In this document: positions 7,424 to 17,129 of the stretch, piece after piece
Position numbering within the stretch: the stretch's first letter is position 1
Layout of the letters: each line of letters opens with the position of its first letter
From: Prevotella sp.
Lineage (GTDB): Bacteria > Bacteroidota > Bacteroidia > Bacteroidales > Bacteroidaceae
Assembly: GCA_017417465.1 (NCBI GenBank)
Contig: JAFPZD010000081.1
Coordinates: forward strand, 1-64,000
Direction of reading: 5' to 3'
Length of the DNA stretch: 64,000 nt
Translations under genes and position numbers: made by a program
The notes under the pieces: generated by a model
The model's database searches: none
The model's input: the letters and a program-made list of their open reading frames with translations, nothing else
Told to the model about the DNA's origin: nothing

Positions 7424-10303
7424 TTATAGTTTCTGCTGTACCTCAATCTCAGTGAATGTCTCAATGATGTCACCAACCTGGATGTCGTTGAAGTTGACGA
7501 GCGAGATACCGCACTCGAAGTTGGTAGCCACCTCCTTGACGTCGTCCTTGTAGCGCTTCAGGGCGTTGATGGCGCCCGTGAACACCACGATGCCGTCGCG
7601 AACCAGGCGAGCCTTGTCGGTGCGGTGGACCTTGCCCTCGGTGACCATGGCGCCGGCGACAGTGCCAATCTTCGAAATCTTGAACACCTCGCGCACCTCG
7701 ACTTGTCCGGTGACCTCCTCCTTGATGACCTTGTCGAGCATGCCCTCCATGGTGGAGCGCACATCCTCGATGGCATCATATATAATAGAATAGGTGTTGA
7801 TTTCGACGCCCTCGCTGTCGGCAAGCTTACGGGCGGCCGACGAGGGACGCACCTGGAAGCCGATGATGACAGCCTTCGATGCCGATGCGAGCATGACGTC
7901 GTTCTCGCTGATCTGTCCGACGGCCTTGGCAATGACATTGACCTGCACCTTCTCTGTGGAGAGCTTGATGAACGAGTCGCTGAGTGCTTCGATGGAGCCG
8001 TCGGTGTCGCCCTTGACGACAATGTTCAGTTCGTGGAACTCGCCGAGTGCGATGCGGTGCGAGATGTCATCGAGACCAATGGTACGCTGCGTACGCAGAC
8101 CCTGCTCACGCTGCAGCTGCTCACGCTTGCTGGCAATCTCACGAGCCTCCTGCTCGGTGTCCATCACGTTGAAGGCGTCGCCAGCGGTCGGAGCACCGTT
8201 AAGTCCGAGAATGATGGCGGGCTCGGCAGGACGTGCCTCCGTGATGCGCTGGTTACGCTCGTTGAACATGGCCTTAATCTTACCATGGCTGGAGCCGGCG
8301 ATGACGATGTCGCCCACCTTCAGCGTGCCGTTCGAGACGAGCACGGTGGAGACGTAGCCGCGGCCCTTGTCGAGCGACGACTCGATGATGCTTCCGGTAG
8401 CCTTACGGTTGGGGTTGGCCTTCAGGTCGAGCATCTCGGCCTCAAGGAGCACCTTCTCAAGCAGCTCGTCGACGCCAATACCCTTCTTGGCACTGATCTC
8501 CTGGCACTGGTACTTGCCACCCCAGTCTTCGACCAGCAGGTTCATGTTGGCCAGGTCCTCGCGAATCTTGTCGGGGTTGGCACCAGGCTTATCAATCTTA
8601 TTGATGGCAAACACCATCGGCACGTTAGCAGCCTGGGCGTGGGCGATGGCCTCCTTGGTGGTAGGCATCACCGAGTCGTCGGCAGCGACGATGATGATGG
8701 CGATATCGGTCACCTGTGCACCACGGGCACGCATAGCCGTAAAGGCCTCGTGACCAGGGGTGTCGAGGAACGTGATCTCACGACCGTCGGGCAGCTCCAC
8801 GTTGTAGGCACCGATGTGCTGCGTGATGCCGCCAGCCTCACCAGCGATGACGTTGGTCTTGCGGATATAGTCGAGCAGCGATGTCTTACCGTGGTCGACG
8901 TGTCCCATCACCGTCACGATGGGTGCGCGCGGCTGCAGGTCGTTCTCGTCGTCCTCTTCCTCATGAATGGCGTTCTGCACCTCGGCCGAGACGTACTCGG
9001 TGGTAAAGCCGAACTCCTCAGCGACGATGTTGATGGTCTCAGCCTCCAAGCGCTGGTTGATACTGGCCATGATACCGATGGCCATACAGGTGCTGATGAC
9101 CTTCACCACGGGGACGTTCATCATCGTGGCAAGCTCCGAGACGGTGACAAACTCCGTCAGCTTGAGCACCTTGCTCTGGGCGGCCTGCGAAGCCATCTCC
9201 TCGTTGATGCGCTCCTGGACGGCGTCGCGCTTCTCCTTACGATACTTGGCGCCCTTCTTGTTCTGGGTGGTCTTCGACGTGAGGCGTGCCAGCGTCTCCT
9301 TGACCTGGCGTGCCACATCTTCCTCGTTCACCTCCAACGGCTTCTGGATGGCGCGGTTCTTCTTGCCCTTCTTGCCACTCTGGTCGCGGTTGTTGTCGTT
9401 GAAGTTCTGGTTGCCACCCTTGTTCTTCTTCTTGCCGCTGCCCTGGCTCTGCTGTTGCTGCTGCTTGGCGGCCTCCTCAATGTCGACCTTGCCAGTGCGG
9501 ATGCGCTCGCGCTTCTTCTTCTCACCGCTGGCCTGACTGCTGGCAGCCTTCTGCTGAGCGGCTTTCTCCTCACGCTGTTTGCGCTTCTCCTCCTTCGTCT
9601 TCTTCTTCGGGCGGGTGCTCTGGTTCAGTGCCGACAGGTCAATCTTGCCGAGCACATTCACCTTGGGAGCCAACTTCTCCTCGCTCTTCAGGGTGAAGAT
9701 CTTGGTGGCGGGGGCAGCCTCTTCGGGAGTAACGGTGTCGGCCGTCGGGACATTTTCCTCGACGGGGGCAACCTCCTCGACAACGGGAGCGGGCTGAGGA
9801 GCCTCTTCGACGGGTGCTGGAGCGACCTCCACCTTTGGCACCACCACCTCTTCTGTGGGTGCCGAGCTGGCGCTCACGGGTTCCTTTGCCGGGCTTTCGG
9901 CAGCAGCCTTCGGCTCAGGTTTCGGTGCAGGACTGACCGTTGGTGCAGGGCTGGCCGTCGGTGCTGGTTTCGGCTTGCCGACGTTCGCCAAGTCTATTTT
10001 CCCCAGTGGCTTAAACTGCTGGCGCTGCGCCATTGCCTCCTCCGTCTTTGTCTTGACGGGGGCTTCCGGCTTCTTCTCCACCACCTTTGGCTTTTTGGGG
10101 AAGAGTTTGTCAGCTTGGGTCTTCACCGCTTTGTCACTGCTGAACTCATGCACCAGTGCGTCGTACTGCTCATCGCTGATCTTGGTGTTGGTAGTGACGT
10201 CGTCACGAATCTCTCCCAGACTCTTCTTGTTCTTCAGGAAATCAACTGCCGTTTGAAGTCCTATGTTCAGTTCGGTAAGTACTTTATTTAATCTTATTCC
10301 CAT
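7424..10303 (-). CDS. infB: Translation initiation factor IF-2
   Basis: A 959-residue IF-2. An N-terminal helical domain ([15 protein letters not shown]...) is followed by a long Pro/Ala/Glu- and Lys-rich linker (about residues 70-330). The GTPase domain shows G1 [13 protein letters not shown] (near residue 465), G3 [15 protein letters not shown] and G4 NKIDKPG. C-terminal domains end [16 protein letters not shown]-2 places initiator tRNA on the 30S subunit and promotes subunit joining with GTP hydrolysis. It is the third gene of the conserved rimP-nusA-infB block. The start at 10303 is supported by the conserved N-terminal domain. A large AT-rich inverted repeat lies just upstream in the nusA-infB gap. 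Confidence 0.98.
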   Translation of the reverse strand: MGIRLNKVLTELNIGLQTAVDFLKNKKSLGEIRDDVTTNTKISDEQYDALVHEFSSDKAVKTQADKLFPKKPKVVEKKPEAPVKTKTEEAMAQRQQFKPLGKIDLANVGKPKPAPTASPAPTVSPAPKPEPKAAAESPAKEPVSASSAPTEEVVVPKVEVAPAPVEEAPQPAPVVEEVAPVEENVPTADTVTPEEAAPATKIFTLKSEEKLAPKVNVLGKIDLSALNQSTRPKKKTKEEKRKQREEKAAQQKAASSQASGEKKKRERIRTGKVDIEEAAKQQQQQSQGSGKKKNKGGNQNFNDNNRDQSGKKGKKNRAIQKPLEVNEEDVARQVKETLARLTSKTTQNKKGAKYRKEKRDAVQERINEEMASQAAQSKVLKLTEFVTVSELATMMNVPVVKVISTCMAIGIMASINQRLEAETINIVAEEFGFTTEYVSAEVQNAIHEEEDDENDLQPRAPIVTVMGHVDHGKTSLLDYIRKTNVIAGEAGGITQHIGAYNVELPDGREITFLDTPGHEAFTAMRARGAQVTDIAIIIVAADDSVMPTTKEAIAHAQAANVPMVFAINKIDKPGANPDKIREDLANMNLLVEDWGGKYQCQEISAKKGIGVDELLEKVLLEAEMLDLKANPNRKATGSIIESSLDKGRGYVSTVLVSNGTLKVGDIVIAGSSHGKIKAMFNERNQRITEARPAEPAIILGLNGAPTAGDAFNVMDTEQEAREIASKREQLQREQGLRTQRTIGLDDISHRIALGEFHELNIVVKGDTDGSIEALSDSFIKLSTEKVQVNVIAKAVGQISENDVMLASASKAVIIGFQVRPSSAARKLADSEGVEINTYSIIYDAIEDVRSTMEGMLDKVIKEEVTGQVEVREVFKISKIGTVAGAMVTEGKVHRTDKARLVRDGIVVFTGAINALKRYKDDVKEVATNFECGISLVNFNDIQVGDIIETFTEIEVQQKL

Positions 10304-10314
10304 TTGTTTTGTTT

Positions 10315-10427
10315 TGAGGTTTGAGATTTGAGATTTGAGATTTGCTTCTTAGTTTTGAGGTTTGAGATTTGAGAACTGAGCTTCATTGCAAATAGATAAT
10401 CCTCAAATCTCAAATCTCAAATCTCTA
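10315..10427. repeat. Inverted heptad-repeat tract (TTTGAGA)n between nusA and infB
   Basis: Runs of the 7-mer TTTGAGA occur at 10320-10344 and 10361-10374, and the reverse complement (AAATCTC)n at 10403-10425. The arms can pair over more than 20 bp, giving a large stem in the minus-strand transcript between nusA and infB. The nusA stop codon (10417-10419) lies inside the right arm. The same heptad is found inside murF (33596-33620). Confidence 0.8.
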
Positions 10428-11691
10428 ATCTTTTTTCGAATTCTGCCTTCAGCACCTCCAGCAGGTGGTCGACGGTCTCCTCTTCCAGGTCAGCCTTTTC
10501 GATGAGCAGCTCACGCGGTGCATTAAGCACCTCCTTGGCCGTGTCGTAACCAAGGGCCTTGACGGCGTCGATGACCCACTGGTCTACTTCGTCGGCAAAC
10601 TCGTCGAGGTAGATATCCTCGTCGTTCTCGCCCTCGTTCACCACGCGGAACACGTCGATGGTATGTTCGGTGAGCATCGAGGCCAGCTTGATGTTCATGC
10701 CGCCCTTGCCGATGGCGAGGCTCACCTCCTCGGGCTGCAGGTAGACCTCAGCCTTGTGGTTCTCCTCGTCGAGGATGATGCTGGTCACCTTCGCAGGCGA
10801 GAGGGCACGCTGTATAAAGAGTTGTACGTTGCTCGTGTAGTTAATCACGTCGATGTTCTCATTCTGCAGCTCGCGGACGATGCCGTGCACGCGGCTACCT
10901 TTCACGCCGACGCAGGCGCCGACGGGATCGATGCGGTCGTCGAAGCTCTCGACAGCCACCTTGGCACGCTCACCCGGCATACGCGCCACCTTACGGATGG
11001 CGATCAGGCCGTCGTTGATCTCGGGCACCTCGGCCTCCAACAGGCGCTTGAGGAATTCGGGACTGGTACGCGAGAGCATGATGCGCGGATTGTTGTTCTC
11101 GTTGGTGACCTCCTTCACCACGGCACGGATAGTCTCACCCTTGCGGTAGTTGTCGGCAGGAATCTGGTCGCTCTTCATCAGGTGCAGCTCGTTGCCCTCG
11201 TCGTCCATGAGGAGCACCTCGCGCTTCCACATCTGGTACACCTCGCCAGAGACGATGGTGCCCACCTTGTCCTTGTACTTCTGGTACAGGGCATCGTGGT
11301 CGAGCTCCAGAATCTTCGATGCCAGCGTCTGACGGAGGTTAAGGATGGCACGGCGTCCAAACTTCGTGAAGTCGACGGCCTCGCTCACTTCCTCGCCCAC
11401 CTCATAGTCGGGCTCAATCTTCAATGCCTCGCTGAGGGCTATCTCACGATTCTCGTCGCTCACCTCGCCATCGTCGACGACGACGCGGTGGCGGTGAATC
11501 TCAAAGTCGCCCTTGTCGGGGTTCACAATCACGTCGAAGTTCTCGTCCGAACCGAACATCTTCGCCAGCACATTGCGGAAACTCTCCTCCAGCACGCTCA
11601 CAAGCGTGGTGCGGTCGATGTTCTTCGTCTCCTTAAACTCCTGAAAGGTCTCAAACATACTGGGATCTTTCGTGCTTTTCTTTGTTGCCAT
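10417..11691 (-). CDS. nusA: Transcription termination/antitermination factor NusA
   Basis: A 424-residue NusA with the usual order: N-terminal RNA-polymerase-binding domain (about 1-130), S1 domain (about 135-200), and tandem KH domains. KH1 carries the RNA-binding loop GVKGSRVHGIV and KH2 carries AIGKGGMNIKLA (about residues 320-335). A short C-terminal helix-rich part lacks the second acidic repeat of enterobacterial NusA, which is normal outside gammaproteobacteria. It binds RNA polymerase and modulates pausing, termination and antitermination. It lies 55 nt after rimP. Its last codons (KRLEI, stop) are written by the (AAATCTC)n tract, so repeat sequence has grown up to or into the gene end. 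Confidence 0.98.
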   Translation of the reverse strand: MATKKSTKDPSMFETFQEFKETKNIDRTTLVSVLEESFRNVLAKMFGSDENFDVIVNPDKGDFEIHRHRVVVDDGEVSDENREIALSEALKIEPDYEVGEEVSEAVDFTKFGRRAILNLRQTLASKILELDHDALYQKYKDKVGTIVSGEVYQMWKREVLLMDDEGNELHLMKSDQIPADNYRKGETIRAVVKEVTNENNNPRIMLSRTSPEFLKRLLEAEVPEINDGLIAIRKVARMPGERAKVAVESFDDRIDPVGACVGVKGSRVHGIVRELQNENIDVINYTSNVQLFIQRALSPAKVTSIILDEENHKAEVYLQPEEVSLAIGKGGMNIKLASMLTEHTIDVFRVVNEGENDEDIYLDEFADEVDQWVIDAVKALGYDTAKEVLNAPRELLIEKADLEEETVDHLLEVLKAEFEKRLEI

Positions 11692-11746
11692 ATTTCTTAT
11701 TCTTGATTCTTGATTCTAATGCAAATTGCCAATCGGGATGGGCGCT

Positions 11747-12214
11747 TTACTTGAAGTTCAGCAAATACTTTGTCGAGCGCACGTCGTCCATCGAGAACAG
11801 CAAGTCGACGTCCACCTTCACAGGGCGCTTCTTACCCTCGGGCACCTGCTTCTCCTGTGTGGTCACCGTGAAGTGACGTCCGTCAACAGCCTTCAGCGTG
11901 CCGATGATCTTCTTACCCTCGGCATCGACGACCTCCACCTGGTCGCCCACGTGGTTCTGGTACTGCTGTTCCACCTTGAAGGGCTGTCCCAGCCCTGCTG
12001 AGCCTACTTCCAGCTCATAGTCGCCCAGCTCGTCGCCCATCTGCTCCTGCAGGTAGCGGCTCAGCTCGGCACAGTCTTCAATCCACACGCCATCGGCATG
12101 GTCAATCTCAATCACGATGCGGTCGTCGCCCTCCATCATGATGTCAACGAGGAAGTAGTCACCCTTTTCGAGCCACGCTTCCACATACGTCTTAATCGTT
12201 TCCTTTGTTATCAT
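11747..12214 (-). CDS. rimP: Ribosome maturation factor RimP
   Basis: A 155-residue RimP, with the N-terminal alpha/beta domain (DGVWIEDCAELSRYLQEQMG, ELEVGSAGLGQPFKVEQQY) and the C-terminal SH3-like domain (VGDQVEVVDAEGKKIIGTLK). RimP assists 30S subunit maturation. The frame is open further upstream, to an ATG at 12319, but those 35 residues cross the promoter box at 12278-12285 and look unlike RimP. The start at 12214 (MITKETIKTYVEAWL) is therefore chosen. First gene of the rimP-nusA-infB block. Confidence 0.94.
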   Translation of the reverse strand: MITKETIKTYVEAWLEKGDYFLVDIMMEGDDRIVIEIDHADGVWIEDCAELSRYLQEQMGDELGDYELEVGSAGLGQPFKVEQQYQNHVGDQVEVVDAEGKKIIGTLKAVDGRHFTVTTQEKQVPEGKKRPVKVDVDLLFSMDDVRSTKYLLNFK

Positions 12215-12277
12215 TGATGCTCTCTCTAATAAGAAATGAGGAGCTTTCTGCAAGCCCCCCATTCCACTGAACGGCTG

Positions 12278-12285
12278 CAAAGGTA
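12278..12285 (-). promoter_or_regulatory. -7 promoter element (TACCTTTG) for rimP-nusA-infB
   Basis: The minus strand reads TACCTTTG, matching the Bacteroidota consensus TAnnTTTG, with a TTG about 20 bp further upstream. Transcription would start near 12271, giving a leader of about 57 nt before rimP. Confidence 0.7.
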
Positions 12286-12350
12286 CACATTTTTTCTGAT
12301 TCCTGCAAGGAAAATGCAAAAAATGTTATTGAAAGGGGCAACTTTACTGA

Positions 12351-12394
12351 AAAAGAAGCACTTCCCACACCACAAACAGGCATGGGAAGTGCTT
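12351..12394 (-). terminator. Intrinsic terminator for the minus-strand small-peptide gene
   Basis: A 12-bp perfect stem (AAGCACTTCCCA at 12356-12367 with TGGGAAGTGCTT at 12383-12394) is followed on the minus strand by a short T-run (complement of 12351-12355). It ends the transcript of the 12534-16836 pair before the rimP promoter. Confidence 0.85.
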
Positions 12395-12399
12395 ATTTA

Positions 12400-12538
12400 G
12401 GAGGTGAGGAGGTGAGGAGGTAAAGGAGTAAAGTAGAATAGATCTATCCTCCATTTTTACTGGATCTCAGAGTGGCAGAGGTATTCTACTTTACCTCCTC
12501 TACTCCTTACTCCTTTACTCCTCAACTCCTTACTCAAT
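12400..12538. repeat. GTAAAGTAGAATAG-type short tandem tract, inverted pair
   Basis: GGAGGTAAAGGAGTAAAG then TAGAATAG (12418-12443) is mirrored by TATTCTACTTTACCTCC (12480-12496), followed by (TACTCCT)-like repeats to about 12535. The two arms could pair. The core CTATTCTACTTTACC recurs at 17019 (inverted), 32312, 32385 and, changed, at 44338 and 44388. Confidence 0.75.
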
Positions 12539-12743
12539 TCTCTTCGTTCTCGTCGTCCCAGACGTCGAGGTGTTGGCGGGTGCCCGCCTTGCCAGGAATT
12601 TCGTCGTCTGGGTCAGCGGGGGTGATGTCCGTGTCACCAGCCACTGTAGTAATGGTATTACAAACCATTGCCTGAAGCTCGATATCGGTGATTTCAGCGA
12701 CGGGCGCCATATAACAGGTTTTCTTCATAATCTGCTTCTCCAT
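12534..12743 (-). CDS. Small peptide, MKKTCYMAPVAEI type, unknown function
   Basis: A 69-residue protein. If translation starts at the inner ATG (12728, MKKTCYMAPVAEI...) it is 64 residues. The N-terminus KKTxYxxPxxEI and the acidic, Trp-containing C-terminus (HLDVWDDENEEN) form a pattern I associate with many small unnamed Bacteroidales proteins, from memory only. There is one Cys in the N-terminal motif and one in QAMVCNTITT, and no signal peptide or membrane segment. It starts 4 nt after the stop of the PI-PLC-like gene and precedes the terminator at 12351-12394, so the two are surely co-transcribed. A precursor-peptide role is possible but unproven; no maturation enzyme is nearby. Confidence 0.65.
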   Translation of the reverse strand: MEKQIMKKTCYMAPVAEITDIELQAMVCNTITTVAGDTDITPADPDDEIPGKAGTRQHLDVWDDENEEN

Positions 12744-12747
12744 GAGT

Positions 12748-15700
12748 TTACTTTATGATTACTTTCTTTCCGTTCTCGATGTAGACACCCTTCTGCCGGG
12801 CACCCTTCGTCAGAGAGCGTCCCTGCAGGTCGTAGAGGCTGTCGGTGGTGTCTTGCTGACTTTCCACGACTTCGATACCAGTAGTGGTGCCGCCGTCGAA
12901 GTTGACCATGGCGATACGTGCCCCGGCAGTCTTGGCCTTCAGGTAGGCATGTGTGCCAGACATGGTTGTTGCACCGGCTGACCTGTAAAGTTTGGTGCCA
13001 CTGATGAAGTAGTCGCCTTCGGCGATGGTCTGCTCGGCATCGTAGCTGCCCACGAAGTCGAAGTTCTTACCATCTACCTGCGGAGTGCTGTTGACGATAG
13101 TGCCAACGAAGTAGAACGTGCTGGCCTCGCTATTGGTCTGCATCACGACGGGCGTGTTGGCCTTCAGGCTGGGTGTCGTCATCTTGTTGAAGTTCACCGT
13201 CACATTACTGGCGTCGCTGCTTTCCTCGCTATACTCAGCAATGACCACATCGTCGCCGAAAGCAGCCTTGACGCCAGCTTCGTCGACGTCGAAGGGCACC
13301 ACGAACGAGTTCCAGCTGCCGTTATTGGCGAAAGTGCGCTTCACTTTCACAACGGCATCGGTAGCAGCAACGGGGCTGTAGTCGATGTCTTCGTCGATGG
13401 TGGCATCGACGCCGAGGTACTTAACGCGGAAGTTGTCGGTCACGACCCAGTTGTCGGTGCGATGGTCGCTGGTGGTCTTGCGGATACCAATTGTCAGCTG
13501 GGCATTGTTGGCATTGACCTTCACCCTAATCGTGTTCCGGTAGAGGCCGTTCTCGAAGAAGGCGGCGGCCTGCATCATGTTATTGGGGAAATTGCCGATG
13601 GCAGTATTAGTACCCTCGCCCGGAGCCTTGTCGGCCTCAGCGTGGATGTACATCAACGGGGTCTCCTCGTCGCCGGCATAGAACATAGCGGGCGCATGCA
13701 GCTCGTCGCCGTTGACCACGCTTTCCACATGCGGGTTGATGTTGCCGTCACGATAGTACGACTGTACGCTTACCTCATAATAGCCCGCCTTCGGGAACGT
13801 CACCTCCTGTGAAAGGTTGTAGGTCTGCGAGTTAAAGCTCTCGGTGACCTTGTCGCCGAAGTTGCGATTGCCCCATTCCCAGCCTTGGTCGAGGTTGGTC
13901 CAAGGATTATTGAGCGCGGCGAACTTGTTGAAGCTGGCATCGCGGACGATGACCGTGACGTCGACGGGATTCTCCTCTGAGGCATTGTCCATCTGTGCCA
14001 GACGGTCGGCTTTCGTGATGAGCATCCACTCGGCATCGGTATTACCGGGCGTGCCCCATGTTCCGGTCACGGTATTAAAGTGGTGGATGCCACCGCCGTC
14101 GACCTCACCATCCGGATCGAAGGCCAGATAGCCACGGCTACCCTTGATGGCATAGACGCCAGGCTTTCCGCTAACGGGCTCAAAGGTATAGGTGTCTTTG
14201 TCGTTATTCCATCCATCCACGTAGGGGCTGCCGTTGAGGTACTTATCGCGGGCATCGCCAGAAATGAGTTCATTGAACTGGATGGTGTAGCCATTGCCAT
14301 TCTGTGCCAGCGTGGCCAGCAAGCCGGGCCAACCCAAGGCAGCATGCGTGCCCCAGTCAGAACCGCTGGTCAGGTAAGCCTTGCGACCCACGTTCAGCAG
14401 ATAGAACTCACCCTCGGCGGGCTCATTGCCCTCGTAGGCAGCCTCGTCCTTCTCGATGTGGGCTATCTTACGGTCGACACGCAGTGCGGTGAGCGCATTG
14501 CTCACTTCTTCAGCAGTCAGTCCGTTGGCTTTCACGTTCTCGGCAGCAGTCGTAGTCACGCCCTCGGCACTGGCCAAGGCAATCGTGGCAGCAAGGATGG
14601 TTGCGTCAACGGCCTTCGCATTGTCGATGGCGGTGCGCAGAGCATTGACACGAGCCGTCAGCACCTCCACATCAGTCGATTCCTTATCAGCATTGGCTTC
14701 TTGCAGGGCCGTGTCCAGCGCAGCCTGCAGCACATCGGTCGTCTGGCCCGTAAACGCCTCGGCCTCAGTGATGAGATCTGCCAGTTGGGTTTGCAGCGGC
14801 GTCACGAAGTCTTCCAGCTCGCCGAGATATTTCAGCGAGAAGCTGCCGATGATGATCCAGTGGCTCTTGAACGGATTGGTGTTGTTGGTCTCCTTGATAC
14901 CCAAGCGCAGCGTGCCGTCGGCCACTTCCACACGCAGGGGCTGCGAATGGTACTGGCCGTCCTCACCCATAGCGCGGGCAGCCTGCCACCAGCTATCTAC
15001 GACGCTCAAACCGCCTTCGACCAATGGTTTAGCCGCATAGTCGGCAACGGGCGTGGGCGACGTAAACGAGTAGATGCTGGGCAGCTTCACTTGCTGGTTG
15101 TTGGCATAGAGGTAGCCGTTGACCGTGGCATCGCCGTTGGCCACATAGTCGTCGTAGTCGGCTTTACACAGCTCGTTACCCTCAGAGGGACTGAACAGGG
15201 CATAGGCCTGCACCTCGTACTTTCCGTTGGGCACGCTGATGGTCTGGTAGAAGTCCAGATTACTGTAGTTCCACGACTCGAACGCACGGTTGGGGCGGAA
15301 GCCGTCCACCCAGCCTGCGCCACCGCCATTACGTTCGACCGTCCACTGCGGTGTGATTTTGTCGTTGTTCATCAGCTCAGGGTTCACCATCAGCCAAGTG
15401 ACGTCGATGGGATTCTCTTCCGTGGCATCCTCCATGGCAGCCAGTCGTTCCTCACGTGTCCAGAGTTTCCAGGCGTTGCGCGTCGTGCCGTCCTTAATGA
15501 GCAGATTTGGATTACTGTTGTCGACGCTTAGCCAGCGGTCGTGGTTGATGGTGATGTAGGCATTGTCCTTTGTGCCCGTAATCTTCCAGCGTGTGGGGCA
15601 TCCACCGCCATCCCAGTCAAGATAGAGCAGACCGCCGTCACCATATTCGCAGCCCAGCTTCTCGCTGCCAGCCTGTGTGTTCAGTGTCCAGCCGTCGTTA

Positions 15701-16836
15701 CCAGGATTTTGGAGGATAAAGGGACGTCCATACGACCCCACGTTGGCCGCTGTGTTCCAACGGCTACGGTCAGCACCGGCGATGGCCTGATAGCCCTGAA
15801 CCCACAGGCCCGTCTCCACATTCTGCAGGAAGTACTCGCCGGCAGGTCCGTTGAAATTGGCCGTCAGCGTGTTGTTGTTGGCGATAATCTTGTTTACTAA
15901 CGAGGCACCGTAGTAGTCATTGCTATTGTCACCAGCAAAGTCCATCATGATGATGCCCGTCGGTCCGCCAGCGTTCGCGTCAAGGTAGTCGCAGACATAC
16001 TTGTTTGTTGCCTTGGCACAAGCGCCGATGTCAGTGGTCAGTCCCGAACCCGTGTAGCCCGACGTATGGTTGATGTACAAGCGGTTGGGGCAGTGAATGG
16101 TCATCGACTCGTCGAGCATGGCCCCGATGGCTTCGTTCTTAGTCGTCGTATTGACGTTCTCATAGTAGTCCTGAAGGATGATGTGGAAAGCCCCGTCGCC
16201 ATTCAGCATGGTGGTGGCACGATGGGTGTTGTCTGCCCAGCCGTCGATGCCTCCAACGGTAGCGGCCTTGGTATCCGCCACCGCGTCACGGGCAAAGACG
16301 AGCATCTTGCCACGCACATCGCCAAGGGTAAGATTAGGATTCCATGCCATCAGCACGTCATCGAAGTCTGTTAAGATGGGGGCAATGACCTGCTGCCACT
16401 TGCCGTCATCCTGACCCGTGTTGTTCTCGTTGCGGATGATGACGATTGCAAACTCTTGGGGGTTGGCAGTGAGTTTGGTCTTCAGATTGTTGAGTTCAGC
16501 ACGCAGGGTCGTACCTGTTGAAGCACGTAAAAGGCCCGACCCGTGGTAGATGGGGCCGTCGGCAGATTCATCGGTGGGGCGCAGGTCGAAAGCGCGGACG
16601 CCACTCTCCCACTGTTCAGCGATGGTCTTGGTCTGCGTCTGGGCGAAGTAGGCGGTAAGAGAGCTCACCCCCGACGTTGCCGCATCATGTGCCCCTGGGA
16701 TGGATAGCTGTGTGAGATAAACATTGTCGGGCAGCGAAGCCATCCAGTTGTTGCCACCTGCCCAAGCCGCCTGCATGGAAATCAACACGAACAGCGCGGC
16801 AAGAACTGTTCTGTTCAGAAGATTGCTTGTTTTCAT
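12748..16836 (-). CDS. Large secreted protein with N-terminal PI-PLC-like catalytic domain
   Basis: A 1362-residue exported protein with signal peptide MKTSNLLNRTVLAALFVLIS... ending AWA-GG. Residues about 30-330 resemble the PI-PLC X domain: LTQLSIPGAHDAATS (first catalytic His), GVRAFDLRP, YHGSGLL (second His region) and a late TGIIMMDFAGD strand. Family members cleave phosphatidylinositol or glycosyl-phosphatidylinositol. The rest is a string of beta-rich modules with the repeated sentence ENP(I/V)DVT, a coiled region near 690-770, and a YDLQGR...KGVYIENGKKVIIK tail like other secreted Prevotella proteins. A small peptide gene follows at 4 nt. The neighbouring pectin locus is divergent. 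The activity could be on host, plant or microbial glycolipids; the sequence does not decide. Confidence 0.8.
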   Translation of the reverse strand: MKTSNLLNRTVLAALFVLISMQAAWAGGNNWMASLPDNVYLTQLSIPGAHDAATSGVSSLTAYFAQTQTKTIAEQWESGVRAFDLRPTDESADGPIYHGSGLLRASTGTTLRAELNNLKTKLTANPQEFAIVIIRNENNTGQDDGKWQQVIAPILTDFDDVLMAWNPNLTLGDVRGKMLVFARDAVADTKAATVGGIDGWADNTHRATTMLNGDGAFHIILQDYYENVNTTTKNEAIGAMLDESMTIHCPNRLYINHTSGYTGSGLTTDIGACAKATNKYVCDYLDANAGGPTGIIMMDFAGDNSNDYYGASLVNKIIANNNTLTANFNGPAGEYFLQNVETGLWVQGYQAIAGADRSRWNTAANVGSYGRPFILQNPGNDGWTLNTQAGSEKLGCEYGDGGLLYLDWDGGGCPTRWKITGTKDNAYITINHDRWLSVDNSNPNLLIKDGTTRNAWKLWTREERLAAMEDATEENPIDVTWLMVNPELMNNDKITPQWTVERNGGGAGWVDGFRPNRAFESWNYSNLDFYQTISVPNGKYEVQAYALFSPSEGNELCKADYDDYVANGDATVNGYLYANNQQVKLPSIYSFTSPTPVADYAAKPLVEGGLSVVDSWWQAARAMGEDGQYHSQPLRVEVADGTLRLGIKETNNTNPFKSHWIIIGSFSLKYLGELEDFVTPLQTQLADLITEAEAFTGQTTDVLQAALDTALQEANADKESTDVEVLTARVNALRTAIDNAKAVDATILAATIALASAEGVTTTAAENVKANGLTAEEVSNALTALRVDRKIAHIEKDEAAYEGNEPAEGEFYLLNVGRKAYLTSGSDWGTHAALGWPGLLATLAQNGNGYTIQFNELISGDARDKYLNGSPYVDGWNNDKDTYTFEPVSGKPGVYAIKGSRGYLAFDPDGEVDGGGIHHFNTVTGTWGTPGNTDAEWMLITKADRLAQMDNASEENPVDVTVIVRDASFNKFAALNNPWTNLDQGWEWGNRNFGDKVTESFNSQTYNLSQEVTFPKAGYYEVSVQSYYRDGNINPHVESVVNGDELHAPAMFYAGDEETPLMYIHAEADKAPGEGTNTAIGNFPNNMMQAAAFFENGLYRNTIRVKVNANNAQLTIGIRKTTSDHRTDNWVVTDNFRVKYLGVDATIDEDIDYSPVAATDAVVKVKRTFANNGSWNSFVVPFDVDEAGVKAAFGDDVVIAEYSEESSDASNVTVNFNKMTTPSLKANTPVVMQTNSEASTFYFVGTIVNSTPQVDGKNFDFVGSYDAEQTIAEGDYFISGTKLYRSAGATTMSGTHAYLKAKTAGARIAMVNFDGGTTTGIEVVESQQDTTDSLYDLQGRSLTKGARQKGVYIENGKKVIIK

Positions 16837-16874
16837 AACTATGGTTATTTTTAGTTTTTGTTTTAAGTCGGCTG

Positions 16875-16882
16875 CAAAAATA
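16875..16882 (-). promoter_or_regulatory. -7 promoter element (TATTTTTG) for the PI-PLC-like gene
   Basis: The minus strand reads TATTTTTG (TAnnTTTG), placing transcription start about 30 nt before the ATG at 16836. Confidence 0.6.
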
Positions 16883-16984
16883 CAACAAAATCAGGAACCA
16901 CAAATACGTCTGACACGAAAAGGTTGTGGCCGACTTGCATTTTGAACTGAAAGTTTCATCGCTTGACGAATAATTGGCTTTTTT

Positions 16985-17070
16985 GAGTTAGGAGTAAAGG
17001 AGTAAAGGAGTAAGGAGTAAAGTAGAATAGTTTTGAGGAATAAAGGAGTAAAAGAGTGGAGGAGAAAAGT
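16985..17070. repeat. (GTAAAGGA)n tract with GTAAAGTAGAATAG core
   Basis: Period-8-like units GGAGTAAA/GGAGTAA run from 16988, with the core GTAAAGTAGAATAG at 17016-17030, then looser copies to about 17070. It fills the 328-nt divergent gap between the PI-PLC-like gene and GH28. Apart from this tract and the two promoters I see nothing there. Confidence 0.75.
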
Positions 17071-17121
17071 GGTTAATTGAAAAAAAACGGTAAAAAATTT
17101 CGGTTTTTCCGAAAAAGTGTG

Positions 17122-17129
17122 TACCTTTG
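17122..17129 (+). promoter_or_regulatory. -7 promoter element (TACCTTTG) for the GH28 gene
   Basis: TACCTTTG matches TAnnTTTG; start of transcription would be near 17136, about 30 nt before the chosen ATG. This also argues against the ATG-like start at 17117, which would lie upstream of the transcript. Confidence 0.7.

Noticed and set aside
7625..10291. An 888-residue plus-strand frame opposite infB, and similar long antisense frames opposite nusA, sdhA, susD and the pectin methylesterase
   Set aside because: Leu/Val/His-rich shadow frames caused by codon bias of the GC-rich sense genes; no domain or start context.
12215..12319. N-terminal extension of RimP
   Set aside because: It crosses the -7 promoter element at 12278-12285 and does not resemble RimP.
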